Part shown: positions 46,067 through 55,260 of the stretch, one piece after another | Layout of the letters: every line of letters starts with the position of its first letter | Numbering within the stretch: position 1 is the stretch's first letter | Assembly (NCBI RefSeq): GCF_013284245.2 | Contig: NZ_CP085876.1 | Coordinates: 3,455,001 to 3,519,000, forward strand | Reading direction: 5' to 3' | DNA: 64,000 bases | Origin: Brevibacillus sp. DP1.3A | GTDB taxonomy: Bacteria > Bacillota > Bacilli > Brevibacillales > Brevibacillaceae | Made by a program: the position numbers and the translations under genes | The notes under the pieces: model-generated | What the model was told of the DNA's origin: nothing | What the model saw: only the letters and a program-made list of their open reading frames with translations | Databases searched by the model: none

Positions 46067-46324
46067 CTAATGGAATTGGATAAACCATTTTAATAAGTCT
46101 TGAAAAACGGTCGTATTAAGTGAGTAGTAGATGTTTTGCCCCTTTCGTTCGTCGTAAACCATTTGTGCCTGTTTCAACAAACTGAGGTGGTGGGAGATGC
46201 TGGGCTTTGTCATTTGAAAATGGTCGGCTATCTCTCCAGCCGTCATATCTTTCTCCCTCAACAGGTCAAGAATTTTTCTTCTTGTGGGATCAGAGAGTGC
46301 CTTAAATGCGTAATTCATTGACAT
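46067..46324 (-). CDS. SdpR-like ArsR family repressor
   Basis: 85 aa winged-helix protein (ALSDPTRRKILDLLREKDMT, then recognition helix MTKPSISHHLSLL). I chose the ATG at 46324, seven bases after AGGATGG; a TTG two codons upstream is also possible. No metal-binding cysteines are seen, which fits the SdpR branch rather than metal sensors. It heads the operon with SdpI and the CPBP protease and probably represses it through the inverted repeat 35 bp upstream. Confidence 0.9.
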   Translation of the reverse strand: MSMNYAFKALSDPTRRKILDLLREKDMTAGEIADHFQMTKPSISHHLSLLKQAQMVYDERKGQNIYYSLNTTVFQDLLKWFIQFH

Positions 46325-46358
46325 AATCAATCCATCCTACTTTCATCCATCATTTTTA

Positions 46359-46384
46359 GATATTTAGGAATTTATCTAAATATC
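46359..46384. promoter_or_regulatory. Operator candidate for the SdpR-like repressor
   Basis: Perfect 9 bp inverted repeat GATATTTAG / CTAAATATC with an 8-base centre, upstream of the repressor start. ArsR family proteins bind such AT-rich dyads and repress their own operons. Confidence 0.6.
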
Positions 46385-46800
46385 GCGTTTAGAAATGCCT
46401 TGTGCCAGCTCGTAAGTAACCACTGGATGGAGGGAGTTTTAGGATATTCGTGTAGTTTATCAATTCTACCATAAATTCAAAATTCCTCCAATAATTTGCA
46501 CATGGTATGTAATTCGTCAATGAAATCGAATATAAGCAGCCATCCCCTATGCCCGTGATCTCCAAATCAGTGAGTATCTCCATTTTCCATTTCGTGAATA
46601 AAGGGACGTTTCATGAGGAGTTTGCAAATATACAATTTATCCCAACTTATACGCACAATTACATTTAATTACACTTTCACTGAATATTCAAGTCTCTTTT
46701 TATAGGCTATTATTCTCAACCATCAAAATGACATCAGTCTGCCACTTTTTTGGTTTGGGCTAAATATTTGCTTACATAGCACTTTCCGAAGTATGTATAA
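46385..46800. other. Intergenic stretch without a convincing gene
   Basis: About 400 bp of AT-rich sequence between the sdpR-like operon and the coiled-coil protein gene. A 64-codon frame on the minus strand (46,389-46,583) lacks a ribosome site and family features. I see no RNA gene or clear promoter. Confidence 0.4.
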
Positions 46801-46864
46801 TGTCGAGTGACATAAGCATTTTCTAGCAACACGCAGTCAGTATCCTTGGTTATATCACTCGACA
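46801..46864. repeat. Inverted repeat with 15-base arms
   Basis: The left arm TGTCGAGTGACATAA (46,801-46,815) and the right arm TTATATCACTCGACA (46,850-46,864) match as an inverted repeat with one mismatch, around a 34-base centre. It lies just after the stop of the coiled-coil protein gene. It could act as a weak terminator for that gene, but it has no T-run directly after the stem; a mobile-element relic is also possible. Confidence 0.5.
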
Positions 46865-46883
46865 CATGAGCACAACTTGTCAA

Positions 46884-47354
46884 TTACGATTGGATACGTG
46901 AATATCGAAATGTATGCCAAATTCCATTATCATCCTGAATGGTTAGATAGATTTGCCCCGCTCCATAATCCGCCATGGCTACGTATACTTTTCCAGGGGT
47001 ATATTCGCCTACATAATTACCATAATAATCGCTATCAAATGTTAATCTTCTTCCCGATATTTCAAAGGTTACCGATGTCCCTGTAGCTGCTATACATTTG
47101 ACATTTACTTTATCTACTGCTGGTTGTTGATAGGTTTGATCATTTTGAGTTTGCATTGAGCTTTGCTGTCTAACAACTTCTAAATCCTTTTTTAATGCGT
47201 CATTCTTTTTCGTACATGCTGACAAGGCTTCTTGTACTTCCGCCAGACGTCGCTCTAATCTGGCAATGTGTCTCAGTAATTCGTAATCGTTGTATTGTCT
47301 GCCTTCTCCCGCCGAAATTGGATAATAGCCCTCTTGTGGATACCACCCGTACAT
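46884..47354 (-). CDS. Hypothetical coiled-coil protein, 156 aa
   Basis: Not recognised. A GAGGAGG site precedes the ATG. It begins with a Tyr/Gly-rich segment (MYGWYPQEGYYPIS), as in spore or surface-associated small proteins, followed by a coiled coil (about 25-65, HIARLERRLAEVQEALS), a Gln-rich linker and a beta-rich C-terminal domain (about 80-156). No signal peptide or membrane segment. It stands alone between two hairpins. Confidence 0.7.
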   Translation of the reverse strand: MYGWYPQEGYYPISAGEGRQYNDYELLRHIARLERRLAEVQEALSACTKKNDALKKDLEVVRQQSSMQTQNDQTYQQPAVDKVNVKCIAATGTSVTFEISGRRLTFDSDYYGNYVGEYTPGKVYVAMADYGAGQIYLTIQDDNGIWHTFRYSRIQS

Positions 47355-47460
47355 AAATTCCCTCCTCTATTGGCTTTGATACACTTTACGTTATGGATTT
47401 TCTGCCTAATTGTTCGCCTATTTTACCATAAATTGGTTTTATACTAACTCCACGAAATGA

Positions 47461-47515
47461 AACAGCGGCCACCTAAGACCTGAAAATCAAGTCTTAGACT
47501 GACCGCTGTTATTAT
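47461..47515 (-). terminator. Hairpin terminator after the DUF4304 gene
   Basis: Outer arms AACAGCGG / CCGCTGTT and inner arms TAAGAC / GTCTTA form a two-part stem about 65 bases after the stop at 47582. It probably ends the DUF2809-DUF4304 transcript. Confidence 0.6.
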
Positions 47516-47581
47516 TAAACGAACGTTCCCGTTAGGTTCATGTCATAGCCCGAGGAATGGGTGAGACCCCTTTGTGCTGAC

Positions 47582-48190
47582 TTATCGCTTATCAATTTCC
47601 ACTTCGTATTTATTGAAGATGGCCGAGTATTTATTCTCAAATATGGTCCATCGCTTTTCAGTTCCGTACTTTTCCTGCAAAGCCTTCAAATATTTTTTCG
47701 CCTCTACTACATTATTGGATTGTAAGAGCAAATGAAAGCTCTCTTCGCTCAGATGTAAAAATGGACCTGAAGTGTAATAATCAACAATGGATCTGGCACT
47801 GGTCATAGTATCATAAAACTGAATAACCTCATCTAATCCACTTAGCAACGTTTTTCTTAAATCATCCATATTCGTATCAAGAGTGATTGAAAATCGATCT
47901 GGAACAGACTCAACAATTTCCCCAATTCTTGCTCTGAAGTGACACTCCGCTTCTTGAGGTGCTGTTAGAATCTCTCTCGATTGTATTTGTGCCAACTCCG
48001 CTGCATAAATACCACAGTTCACATAAAACATTACATTGTCCGCTGCATTGCCAGCAGATTTTTGGAGGTTGAACATGTAGATGAGGCTTTCCGTTCTCTT
48101 AGTGAAATTCAAACTCTTCTTTGCGAAGCCACGTTTGGAAAGGAACGGCTTTACATCCTGTTTAATCATATCGGTAAAGATCTGCTGCAA
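47582..48190 (-). CDS. DUF4304 domain protein
   Basis: 202 aa. The start is a TTG at 48190 with a strong AGGAGGG six bases upstream; a GTG at 48238 overlaps the preceding stop as GTGA but adds residues unlike the family. The N-terminal part (IFTDMIKQDVKPFLSKRGF, then FTKRTESLIYMFNLQ) is typical of DUF4304, cytosolic proteins of unknown function. The C-terminal 60 residues look helical (LQSNNVVEAKKYLKALQEK). It shares an operon with the DUF2809 gene. No function proposed. Confidence 0.75.
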   Translation of the reverse strand: MQQIFTDMIKQDVKPFLSKRGFAKKSLNFTKRTESLIYMFNLQKSAGNAADNVMFYVNCGIYAAELAQIQSREILTAPQEAECHFRARIGEIVESVPDRFSITLDTNMDDLRKTLLSGLDEVIQFYDTMTSARSIVDYYTSGPFLHLSEESFHLLLQSNNVVEAKKYLKALQEKYGTEKRWTIFENKYSAIFNKYEVEIDKR

Positions 48191-48234
48191 CTTGATCCCT
48201 CCTAGAAGTTTACGATAGTTACATCCTCCAAAAA

Positions 48235-48693
48235 TCACGAGCGCTTACGCCAAGGCCAAGCTAGATCGAGCAGGGCAGCGACGGCAGCTCCCGCAGTGTA
48301 CCGTACAAGGTCCGCCGTCAAAAATCCTTTTCCTAATACCAACGCCCCAATAGTTGTCGCCCGGAGGTAATTGATCCAACCGGCCTGATACAATTGGCTG
48401 GCCTCGATCGCAAAGCAAAACGCGAGGCTGCACCACAGCGCGAAAGAAATCTTTTTATGAGCATAACAGGTGCGAAAGCCGAAGTAGATCATACACGCCC
48501 ATAATGCATCGCCAAAATGCTCAGCTACAAAGACAGGCAACACATCGGCGAACGCTCTGGACCCTAAGCCCAAAGCCATGACAACAAAAACGGCCACGAA
48601 ATAGGCGAGCCTCTCTCTCCATCGACATGCGGAGTGCTTGTTACATGTGCTCATAGGTATCGTTCGGTAGTACTTCCATTCGGTTTTGTGCAT
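48235..48693 (-). CDS. DUF2809 family membrane protein
   Basis: 152 aa with about four hydrophobic segments (from residue 28 to 145). The family signature is seen in LGLGSRAF, HFGDALWACMIYFGF and FCFAIEASQLYQAGW. These are small predicted membrane proteins without a known function. The chosen ATG has AGAGGAAG eleven bases upstream; an internal ATG at codon 14 has no ribosome site. Confidence 0.75.
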   Translation of the reverse strand: MHKTEWKYYRTIPMSTCNKHSACRWRERLAYFVAVFVVMALGLGSRAFADVLPVFVAEHFGDALWACMIYFGFRTCYAHKKISFALWCSLAFCFAIEASQLYQAGWINYLRATTIGALVLGKGFLTADLVRYTAGAAVAALLDLAWPWRKRS

Positions 48694-48915
48694 ATACCAT
48701 CAATCTTCCTCTACAGAGAGAGTAATCTAAGTCTATTTTTTCACAGTCTAACACTTTCATATTGAATCTAAAACATTATTTTTAGTGAACAACTAGATTG
48801 AGCTACGTTCTCGTCAATACGTTCTTTCGTCTACTTTATAGCTTCTCAAGTTGTTCACTTTGCGTTGAGACCTTTTTGGATTTTTGCTTGAAAAGCTAGG
48901 ATTAGAGAAACATAT

Positions 48916-48963
48916 AAAAACAGATCACTGAATGGTATCTAGGCCAATCAAGTGATCTGTTTT
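48916..48963 (-). terminator. Intrinsic terminator after the DUF1801 gene
   Basis: A 12 bp perfect stem (AAACAGATCACT / AGTGATCTGTTT) with a 21-base loop, followed by a T-run on the minus strand, 12 bases after the stop at 48975. Confidence 0.85.
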
Positions 48964-48974
48964 ATGATGGTGAG

Positions 48975-49346
48975 CTATTTCCGCCAAAAAGTTGAACAAT
49001 CTGCCTTATCCAAGATATTAAATTCGATCATTTTCTCAAGTAATGCGAAATCAACCGGACTATCCCACCGGATACGTACCAACTCTTTGGTGTGATCATA
49101 GCCAGCCTGTACAATTTCATCAGAAAAACGAGAAATCCCTACCCTTTCTGGGGAAACAGCCAAATGATGTTTGGCAACGCTAAAGCCAATAATAAATGTG
49201 CCGTGATCGGTAAACATAGGCTGATTCCACGCAATTTTTGGCATTAAATTTGGAAATTTCTTAGTTACCCACCCCAAAACTTCTTCCGTTCGGGCATGAT
49301 GTTGCGGGTTATCAATACGCGCTAAATATTCTTCAAAAACTTCCAT
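48975..49346 (-). CDS. DUF1801 / YdhG-like protein
   Basis: 123 aa. The ATG at 49346 follows GGAGG by eight bases; a longer frame reaches into the upstream gene and is not used. The family core is visible: [32 protein letters not shown] and HHLAVSPE. B. subtilis YdhG and relatives have been described as possible iron chaperones, but the function is weakly established. It is the last gene of the ArsR-SRPBCC-DUF1801 operon, 16 bp after the SRPBCC gene. Confidence 0.82.
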   Translation of the reverse strand: MEVFEEYLARIDNPQHHARTEEVLGWVTKKFPNLMPKIAWNQPMFTDHGTFIIGFSVAKHHLAVSPERVGISRFSDEIVQAGYDHTKELVRIRWDSPVDFALLEKMIEFNILDKADCSTFWRK

Positions 49347-49362
49347 GTTGTTTCCTCCGCGG

Positions 49363-49761
49363 TTATTGTTCCAATACCGTTTCAAACTTGCCGAACCATG
49401 CACTCCAGCCATACTTGGCGCCTTCGAGTCCGTGAACATTTGAGAATCCAGTTTGTTCGAGATGAAGGTTAACCTTTCCGTCCCCTAAATCCTGCAGCGT
49501 CCAGGTGACCGTATGCCGCTCGTCTCCGGTAGCCCAAGAATAGGACAACCGGTGTGGTGCTTCCACGACAAGCACTTCACCGTCAACGATTCCATCCCAA
49601 TATTCGGATGGCTGATGGCGAAACTGAAAGCGATGCCCCACGACGGGTTTAAAATCATTTTCCGCGATCCACTTTGCTAACTTGCTTGAATCGGTCAGTG
49701 CGGACCAAGCCTTCTCAATCGATGTCGTGTACTGAAAATCCAAGGACAATGCTAAACTCAT
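49363..49761 (-). CDS. SRPBCC (AHSA1/START-like) domain protein
   Basis: 132 aa, a complete single AHSA1 domain: [17 protein letters not shown] at the start, GHRFQFRH and [20 protein letters not shown] in the beta sheet, and a C-terminal helix ([15 protein letters not shown]). Such proteins bind hydrophobic ligands; many pair with an ArsR repressor as here. It overlaps the repressor gene by 4 bp (ATGA), indicating coupled translation. Confidence 0.88.
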   Translation of the reverse strand: MSLALSLDFQYTTSIEKAWSALTDSSKLAKWIAENDFKPVVGHRFQFRHQPSEYWDGIVDGEVLVVEAPHRLSYSWATGDERHTVTWTLQDLGDGKVNLHLEQTGFSNVHGLEGAKYGWSAWFGKFETVLEQ

Positions 49762-50087
49762 TCTTCTTCCTCCTCAAATAGTTGGTTCAAGCGCAACATA
49801 TTCATACTCCAGTACTTGCTGTAGAAAGCCACCCAATCTTGAATTTCTTTGAGTGGAGAGGCGTTGAGCCTAAAACGCGTTTCTCTGCCGACTTTTCGAT
49901 CAAGTACCAGTCCAGCCTCTTTGAGAATCGTCAAATGCTTGGATACCGCTGTACGGCCCATTGGAAACTGCGACGTCAACTCGTGAAGCGGCAACTCCTC
50001 TGCCTCTGCTAACAGACGAATCAGTCGGCGCCTAGTAGGATCTGCAATCGCGGCGAACACATCCCGCAACTGGTTGTTCTCGCTCAC
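49758..50087 (-). CDS. ArsR family transcriptional repressor
   Basis: 109 aa winged-helix repressor (AIADPTRRRLIRLLAE; recognition helix GRTAVSKHLTILKEAGLV). No metal-binding cysteines are visible. The C-terminal tail is acidic (FEEEEE). First gene of the operon with SRPBCC and DUF1801 genes. It probably regulates itself through the two operator copies at 50,201-50,246, one of which fills the space between the -35 and -10 boxes. Confidence 0.9.
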   Translation of the reverse strand: MSENNQLRDVFAAIADPTRRRLIRLLAEAEELPLHELTSQFPMGRTAVSKHLTILKEAGLVLDRKVGRETRFRLNASPLKEIQDWVAFYSKYWSMNMLRLNQLFEEEEE

Positions 50088-50200
50088 ATCACCCGCTCCT
50101 TAATATTTTTACCAAGGGGCAGCCATTCATGTCTTCGGGTCTAGTGCCCACGAGGCGCGGACCCCAAAATGGACCACTTTTCGTGTCTCATTGATTATAG

Positions 50201-50252
50201 GACACCATTTGGTGACGTTTTAATTTTATGACACCATTTAGTGTCATGTCAA
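50201..50252 (-). promoter_or_regulatory. Promoter of the ArsR operon with two operator copies
   Basis: On the minus strand, TTGACA (50,247-50,252) and TAAAAT (50,223-50,228) have an 18 bp spacer made up exactly of the dyad TGACACCATTTAGTGTCA (50,229-50,246, plus-strand reading). A second copy, GACACCATTTGGTGAC, lies at 50,201-50,216, 29 bp further downstream, near the expected transcript start. This is the layout of an autoregulated repressor operon. Confidence 0.75.
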
Positions 50253-50517
50253 CATTATTTTAAACTCCACATGAAAAAGAGTTTTTTCTCGATTTTGGCC
50301 TTGAGGTCCTACTGTCGTGGGCCAGAGGGAATTGTTTTAGAGTTGGCGGAGCCAATTAAATAAATTGGTTCGCCTTTTTGAACAGTTCTTTCCCCTAAAA
50401 TGCAAAAAGGCAGCCATTTTGGGCTGCCTGCGGCGCTTCTATCCATAAAACACTATCGGACGGTCAATTAAGCGTAAGGAAGAATTTAACTTCTCTACTA
50501 CCCTTTTTCTTCTGTAC
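50253..50517. terminator. Intergenic stretch with terminator of the kinase operon
   Basis: The hairpin at 50,408-50,429 (AGGCAGCC / GGCTGCCT) is followed by TTTTT on the minus strand and ends the ABC-two-component operon. A second hairpin at about 50,343-50,374 (centre CCAATT..AATTGG) with a T-run on the plus strand serves no visible plus-strand gene. No coding sequence is seen. Confidence 0.65.
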
Positions 50518-51756
50518 TTAAAACTTCATGAAAGTAATCGTAAATCTTGTAAAGCTGTCTTTCTCACTCTCCACTTTAATCAAGGCATGATGTGCTTCGA
50601 TAATGGCTTTGACTAGCGCCAATCCAATCCCAGTCGAATCATGCTTTTTAGAACCTGTTGCTTTGTAAAATCGATCAAAAATATGGGACAATTCCTCAGG
50701 TGCAATTCCTTCTCCAAAATCTTGAATCACCAACTCCGTATAAATTGGCGTATCTTTTACTTGAATCATGATTGTACTGCTGGGTTTGGAATGCTCGATC
50801 GCATTCTTCAGCAGGTTCAACAAAGCTTCCTGCATCCATAGTTTATCGTGGGCAACGACGATTTCCTTTGGCGCATCCCAGTCAATCGCTATATGCTTAT
50901 CACTGATCATGCTTGCCAAGCGATCCAAAACTTCCTCGATCGTCTCCACCAAATTGGCTGGCTCTTTATCAAATGAAATAGCTCTGGCATCGATTTTCGC
51001 TACTTTTAACAAATTTTGAATTAAGACATTCATTCTCGCGATTTGAACTTCATTATTTTGCAGGAGTTGAACTTGCTGCTGACGAGGCAGCTCTGCATTC
51101 AACAACATTTCATTGTAGATGGATATCGTTGAAAGAGGCGTTTTTAATTGATGGGAGATATCTTGCAGCATTAGTGCTAAAAACTCTTTCTCTTCCAGAA
51201 GATCCTGCATGCTTTTTCGAATGATATCTTTCATGGAACGAAAGGAAGCCGCTAGTTTGGCGAGATCCCCTTCTTTATTTTCATTGATGACTACCGTGTA
51301 GTCCCCATCGATTATTTTTTTTGCTGCGGAAGTAAGTTGTCTAATTTTATGGAAGACCATCTTGTATTGCAAATAGCTTGCCCCAAGCAATATCAATCCG
51401 AAACAAATCAATCCCCAATAAATCCATTGATTATGGCTGGCAATATGTTTATTTAATAGGGGAAAAAGCTCTGATTCCAAATCTTCATATAATCCATACT
51501 GTCTAAAGATCTCTCTTCCTTTTTCCTGATACACACTTGAATTAGATGCGTGACTTGTTAAGACTTTCATAATTTCCGCTTCATTCTCGGGATTTTGTTC
51601 AACCAATCTAGCCGTAATTTCACTCCAGGTTGCAATAGAGTCGCTTTTCAAAGCATCATAAAACAGTTGATGTGCAATAAACTGGTGAATGGTAAATAGT
51701 GATAACAGAACGGCCAGTATCGTCATATACCCTTTCAATTCGGTATTCTTCATCAT
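50518..51756 (-). CDS. Sensor histidine kinase
   Basis: 412 aa. Two membrane helices (about 10-28 and 112-132) flank an extracellular domain of about 85 residues. Then come a HAMP-like region, the H-box DISHQLKTPLS (His near 205), N-box LLNLLKNAIEHS, and G-boxes DFGEGI and STGIGLALV. It pairs with the response regulator gene ending 1 bp upstream. Its location after an ATPase-permease pair suggests that it senses what that transporter handles, as in peptide-antibiotic resistance modules, but its extracellular loop is longer than that of BceS-type kinases. Confidence 0.9.
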   Translation of the reverse strand: MMKNTELKGYMTILAVLLSLFTIHQFIAHQLFYDALKSDSIATWSEITARLVEQNPENEAEIMKVLTSHASNSSVYQEKGREIFRQYGLYEDLESELFPLLNKHIASHNQWIYWGLICFGLILLGASYLQYKMVFHKIRQLTSAAKKIIDGDYTVVINENKEGDLAKLAASFRSMKDIIRKSMQDLLEEKEFLALMLQDISHQLKTPLSTISIYNEMLLNAELPRQQQVQLLQNNEVQIARMNVLIQNLLKVAKIDARAISFDKEPANLVETIEEVLDRLASMISDKHIAIDWDAPKEIVVAHDKLWMQEALLNLLKNAIEHSKPSSTIMIQVKDTPIYTELVIQDFGEGIAPEELSHIFDRFYKATGSKKHDSTGIGLALVKAIIEAHHALIKVESEKDSFTRFTITFMKF

Positions 51757-51757
51757 C

Positions 51758-52456
51758 TTACTCTCTACTCACATCCTTATTCCACCGATAACCTAATCCT
51801 CTTTGGGTGACGATAAACTGCGGATTTTTGGGGTCATCTTCCACTTTATCTCTTAGACGCTTAATGTATACAGAAAGCGTATTTTCATCAAAAAAAGCAT
51901 CTTCTCCTTCCGATACTTTCATCAAGAGATCATCTCTTTTTAGTACTTTATGGGCGTTCATCATGAAAGTTAACAGAAGCTTGTATTCAAGATTGGTTAA
52001 TGGAATGTTTTCCTGATTTTTAAAAGCCTTGACGAGGTTCGTATCCATTTTTATATTTTCAGATGCTAAGGTGATGGAGGAAGTCTCCAACCGCCCACGT
52101 TTACGCAATTGCACTTTCACTCTGGATATGAATTCCTTGACTCGGAATGGTTTCGTTATATAATCGTCCCCGCCAATATCCAAGCCCATTACTACATTTG
52201 CTTCTTCATCCAAGGCCGTTAAGAAGATAATAACCGATGAATCGTTTTGTTTTTTGAAATGCAGACATAAATCATAGCCGTTTCCATCTGGAAGGCCAAC
52301 ATCTAGGATCGCCAAATCAAAAGGTTGATGATCAAACTGGCGTTTCGCTTCTTTTACACTAGAGGCTCTGACCACCTCATAGCCTTCATTTCGCAATGAG
52401 AATTCGATGGCTAGACCTAGCGCCTCATCATCTTCCACAAGCAATATTTTATTCAA
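51758..52456 (-). CDS. OmpR family response regulator
   Basis: 232 aa. Receiver domain with acidic pair Asp9/Asp10, phosphoacceptor Asp52 (AILDVGLPDG), Thr in FLTAL and Lys in ITKPF, followed by a winged-helix DNA-binding domain (about 130-228, ending FIVTQRGLGYRW). It probably controls the upstream exported protein and ABC genes. It lies between the permease (84 bp gap) and its kinase. Confidence 0.92.
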   Translation of the reverse strand: MNKILLVEDDEALGLAIEFSLRNEGYEVVRASSVKEAKRQFDHQPFDLAILDVGLPDGNGYDLCLHFKKQNDSSVIIFLTALDEEANVVMGLDIGGDDYITKPFRVKEFISRVKVQLRKRGRLETSSITLASENIKMDTNLVKAFKNQENIPLTNLEYKLLLTFMMNAHKVLKRDDLLMKVSEGEDAFFDENTLSVYIKRLRDKVEDDPKNPQFIVTQRGLGYRWNKDVSRE

Positions 52457-52540
52457 GGTTGTCCTCTCCCTATCATCATTCCATTTCAGCCATTAACCAA
52501 ATCCGAATAGCCCGACTATAAAATAGCCAGGCCCATTCTA

Positions 52541-54529
52541 TCATTGTTCCCTGATAACATCGATAAGATTATCTTTTTGGATTTTTCTCAGTGGTAATAG
52601 AACAGATAAAAAGCTGATGATCAAAGCTGAAGCAAACGTAATGAGACAAGCTTCGTAGGGGATCGTCCATTCGACCCTCAAGACACCGGAAGCCGCCAAA
52701 TAGATAATATAAGAAAGTATACAACCGAAAAAGATCCCTTGCAAACTTCCAGAAAAACCGTAAATCAGCGCTTCATAGATGATCATTTTTTTCAAATTCC
52801 TTTGTGACATGCCTATGGATTTTAACGCAGCCAGTTCTTTTCGTCTGATGATAATGCTAATCGTAATCGTATTAAGGATATTGAGACTGCCAATCAAAGA
52901 AATGACTGTGATAAAACTGTATACCAGCACTTTTATGACGAGCTCCGAATCTTTCTTCACTTTATTCTCTTCGATGTGATTCACAATGGTAATGGCGTGT
53001 TTTTTACCAACAGACTCCTCGATGTGAGTAACTGTTGCAAGAGATTGTGTCTTATCCTTCAAATCGATTTCAAAATGGAGGTCCTGTTCCTTCACTCCGG
53101 ATACATTTTCAACCGACTTCAAAAGCTCCAACATTTGCTGTCTTTCTGCTAAAGAATCTTCATGATCTTGTTCCAGATAGATGGATAGATCTGATTTCGT
53201 GGATAAGTCCTTCATATATTTGGATGCAAATGCGATATCCATCATAGACGAGAAAGTAATAAACAATACACTGGATATAATGATAGATAGAATCGTAATG
53301 GTATAACGATTTTTATTTCTTTTGACATTTTTCAAGGCTAGGCTCAAGGGAAAAGATAACGGCTTTCTCAACACGGTATTCTTGTGTTTTTTGATCGCCT
53401 CTTTTTTAATGGATAGCCTGCTGCTGATTGCCAGCAGTGGGGATATTCTACCCGCAAAAAAAGCCGGATAATAACTGGACGCTAGTACGGCCGTCAGCGT
53501 AATGATCGAACTGATGAATAAAATCTGCCAATCGATATGGAAGAACGAAACACCTGCACCATCTTCTAAAATGATCGAGAAAATGGATTGGAGTGCAGCA
53601 ACCGCCAATATGCTACATACAAGCCCAACCGGTATGGCGATAACAGCCAGCACAGCAGCTTCTCTCATCACGATTTGTCTAATTTGCTTTCGCGTAGCGC
53701 CGATGCTTCGGAGCAAGCCGAACTGCTTCATTCGCTCTACGACGCTGATTTGAAAAGCGTTGTAAATCACCACGACTGTCGCGATCACAACAATACTAAC
53801 GACGATGACGAGAACAGCCAAAATCGATTGATTCGATCCCGGTTTCAAAACTTTGATCAATTCCTCATTGATAACCAGATTCTCGTCTTTCGTAAGTGAT
53901 TTTATCTCCTCTACAACCGCTTTAAAGTCCGCCTTCTCGTTTATTTCGGCTAAGATCCTACCCTCTCCGATAGCAAAATCATGTTTATAGGTTAGTAAAC
54001 GTCCCACTTTATTTATCTGAGTGAACGCCCGATTATCTAGTAAACCAACTAGTTGATAGGTTTGACCATCCAATACAAATGAGTCGCCGATCTGAAGACC
54101 CTTTTTCATATAAGGAAGCGTCCATGAATCGACAGCTGCTTCACGGTCATTGGCCGGTAATCTGCCATCAATGAGACTGTAGGTTAAAAACTCCATGGCG
54201 CTATGATCAGCGAAATTCTTTTGAACAGAAACCTCTCCAACCGGAACGATCCCGCCCTGAGACATCAAGCCATACGATGCTATTTGTGGATTATATTTGA
54301 TTTTGTTTAATAGTGCTTCATCGTAATTTGAAATACCGAGATGAAAAGAAAACCCGTTTATCTTCTTGATGTTCTCGATTTGGGATAGTTGTGATCCTTT
54401 CATAAAAAGGCCGACTGTGGAAATTAACGCTACAGAGAGTATGATTCCGATCAAAGTCAAAATCGTTCGTTTCATATTCCCCTTTAAATACTTGCTGCTT
54501 AATTGTTTATAACTGCTGATCAAAATCAT
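52541..54529 (-). CDS. ABC transporter permease with two FtsX domains
   Basis: 662 aa. Membrane helices near residues 20-42, 235-258, 290-312, 335-358, 410-432, 535-560, 583-610 and 622-645, with extracellular loops of about 190 and 100 residues after the first and fifth. The duplicated FtsX-type layout occurs in MacB-like and BceB-like proteins. With the ATPase 18 bp upstream it likely forms a transporter that acts on envelope substrates or peptide antibiotics; no substrate can be read from sequence. Confidence 0.88.
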   Translation of the reverse strand: MILISSYKQLSSKYLKGNMKRTILTLIGIILSVALISTVGLFMKGSQLSQIENIKKINGFSFHLGISNYDEALLNKIKYNPQIASYGLMSQGGIVPVGEVSVQKNFADHSAMEFLTYSLIDGRLPANDREAAVDSWTLPYMKKGLQIGDSFVLDGQTYQLVGLLDNRAFTQINKVGRLLTYKHDFAIGEGRILAEINEKADFKAVVEEIKSLTKDENLVINEELIKVLKPGSNQSILAVLVIVVSIVVIATVVVIYNAFQISVVERMKQFGLLRSIGATRKQIRQIVMREAAVLAVIAIPVGLVCSILAVAALQSIFSIILEDGAGVSFFHIDWQILFISSIITLTAVLASSYYPAFFAGRISPLLAISSRLSIKKEAIKKHKNTVLRKPLSFPLSLALKNVKRNKNRYTITILSIIISSVLFITFSSMMDIAFASKYMKDLSTKSDLSIYLEQDHEDSLAERQQMLELLKSVENVSGVKEQDLHFEIDLKDKTQSLATVTHIEESVGKKHAITIVNHIEENKVKKDSELVIKVLVYSFITVISLIGSLNILNTITISIIIRRKELAALKSIGMSQRNLKKMIIYEALIYGFSGSLQGIFFGCILSYIIYLAASGVLRVEWTIPYEACLITFASALIISFLSVLLPLRKIQKDNLIDVIREQ

Positions 54530-54547
54530 TCTCCTCCAGTCTTTTGG

Positions 54548-55234
54548 CTAATTCGCAGCAAGCCGTTGATCTGAAATGATCGTACCGTCTTCTATCGTGA
54601 TGATCCGGTCAGAAGCCGAAGCAATCGCAAGATCGTGCGTAATCAAGACAATGGTTTGATTGTATTTTCTAGCAGTCAATCGTAATAAATCTATGACTTC
54701 CTTCGTATTTCGCGTATCCAGATTACCTGTGGGCTCATCCGCCAAAATCAAATGCGGTCGATTCATTAAGGCTCTGCCGATGGAGACGCGTTGCTGTTGA
54801 CCGCCCGATAATTCGGAAGGCAAGTGGTCTTTCCGTTCATGGAGACCCAGGATTTCAATCAGTTCATCCAAATATGTCATATCTATCGGTTCATCATCCA
54901 ATAACATGGGCAACGCGATATTTTCCTGGACATTCAATACCGGGATCAAATTAAAAAATTGAAAAATAAACCCGACTTTTCTTCTTCTGAATATCGAAAG
55001 CTCATCATCTGTATAATCGTAAATATTATGATCCCCAATGAATACTTGTCCTGAAGTTGGACGATCCAACCCGCCTAAAATATGCAGCAGTGTACTTTTA
55101 CCTGAGCCGGAAACACCAACGATGGAAACAAACTCTCCTTGCTGAATCGAAAGGTGAATCCCTTTTAACGCATCTACCTTGTTATTACCTTCCCCATAAC
55201 TTTTTACTACGTTTTCCATCCGTACAACTTCCAT
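54548..55234 (-). CDS. ABC transporter ATP-binding protein (MacB/LolD type)
   Basis: 228 aa. I chose the ATG at 55234 ([14 protein letters not shown]) behind GAGAGGG; an upstream TTG overlaps the preceding stop. Walker [10 protein letters not shown] (about 43-51), Q-loop, signature [15 protein letters not shown], Walker [13 protein letters not shown] and the His switch in LITHDL are all present. Partner of the FtsX-type permease. Confidence 0.93.
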   Translation of the reverse strand: MEVVRMENVVKSYGEGNNKVDALKGIHLSIQQGEFVSIVGVSGSGKSTLLHILGGLDRPTSGQVFIGDHNIYDYTDDELSIFRRRKVGFIFQFFNLIPVLNVQENIALPMLLDDEPIDMTYLDELIEILGLHERKDHLPSELSGGQQQRVSIGRALMNRPHLILADEPTGNLDTRNTKEVIDLLRLTARKYNQTIVLITHDLAIASASDRIITIEDGTIISDQRLAAN

Positions 55235-55260
55235 ACCGTTCACCCTCTCATCACCCAAAC

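Noticed and set aside
46389-46583. 64-codon minus-strand frame upstream of the SdpR-like operon
   Set aside because: No ribosome site, no recognisable domain.
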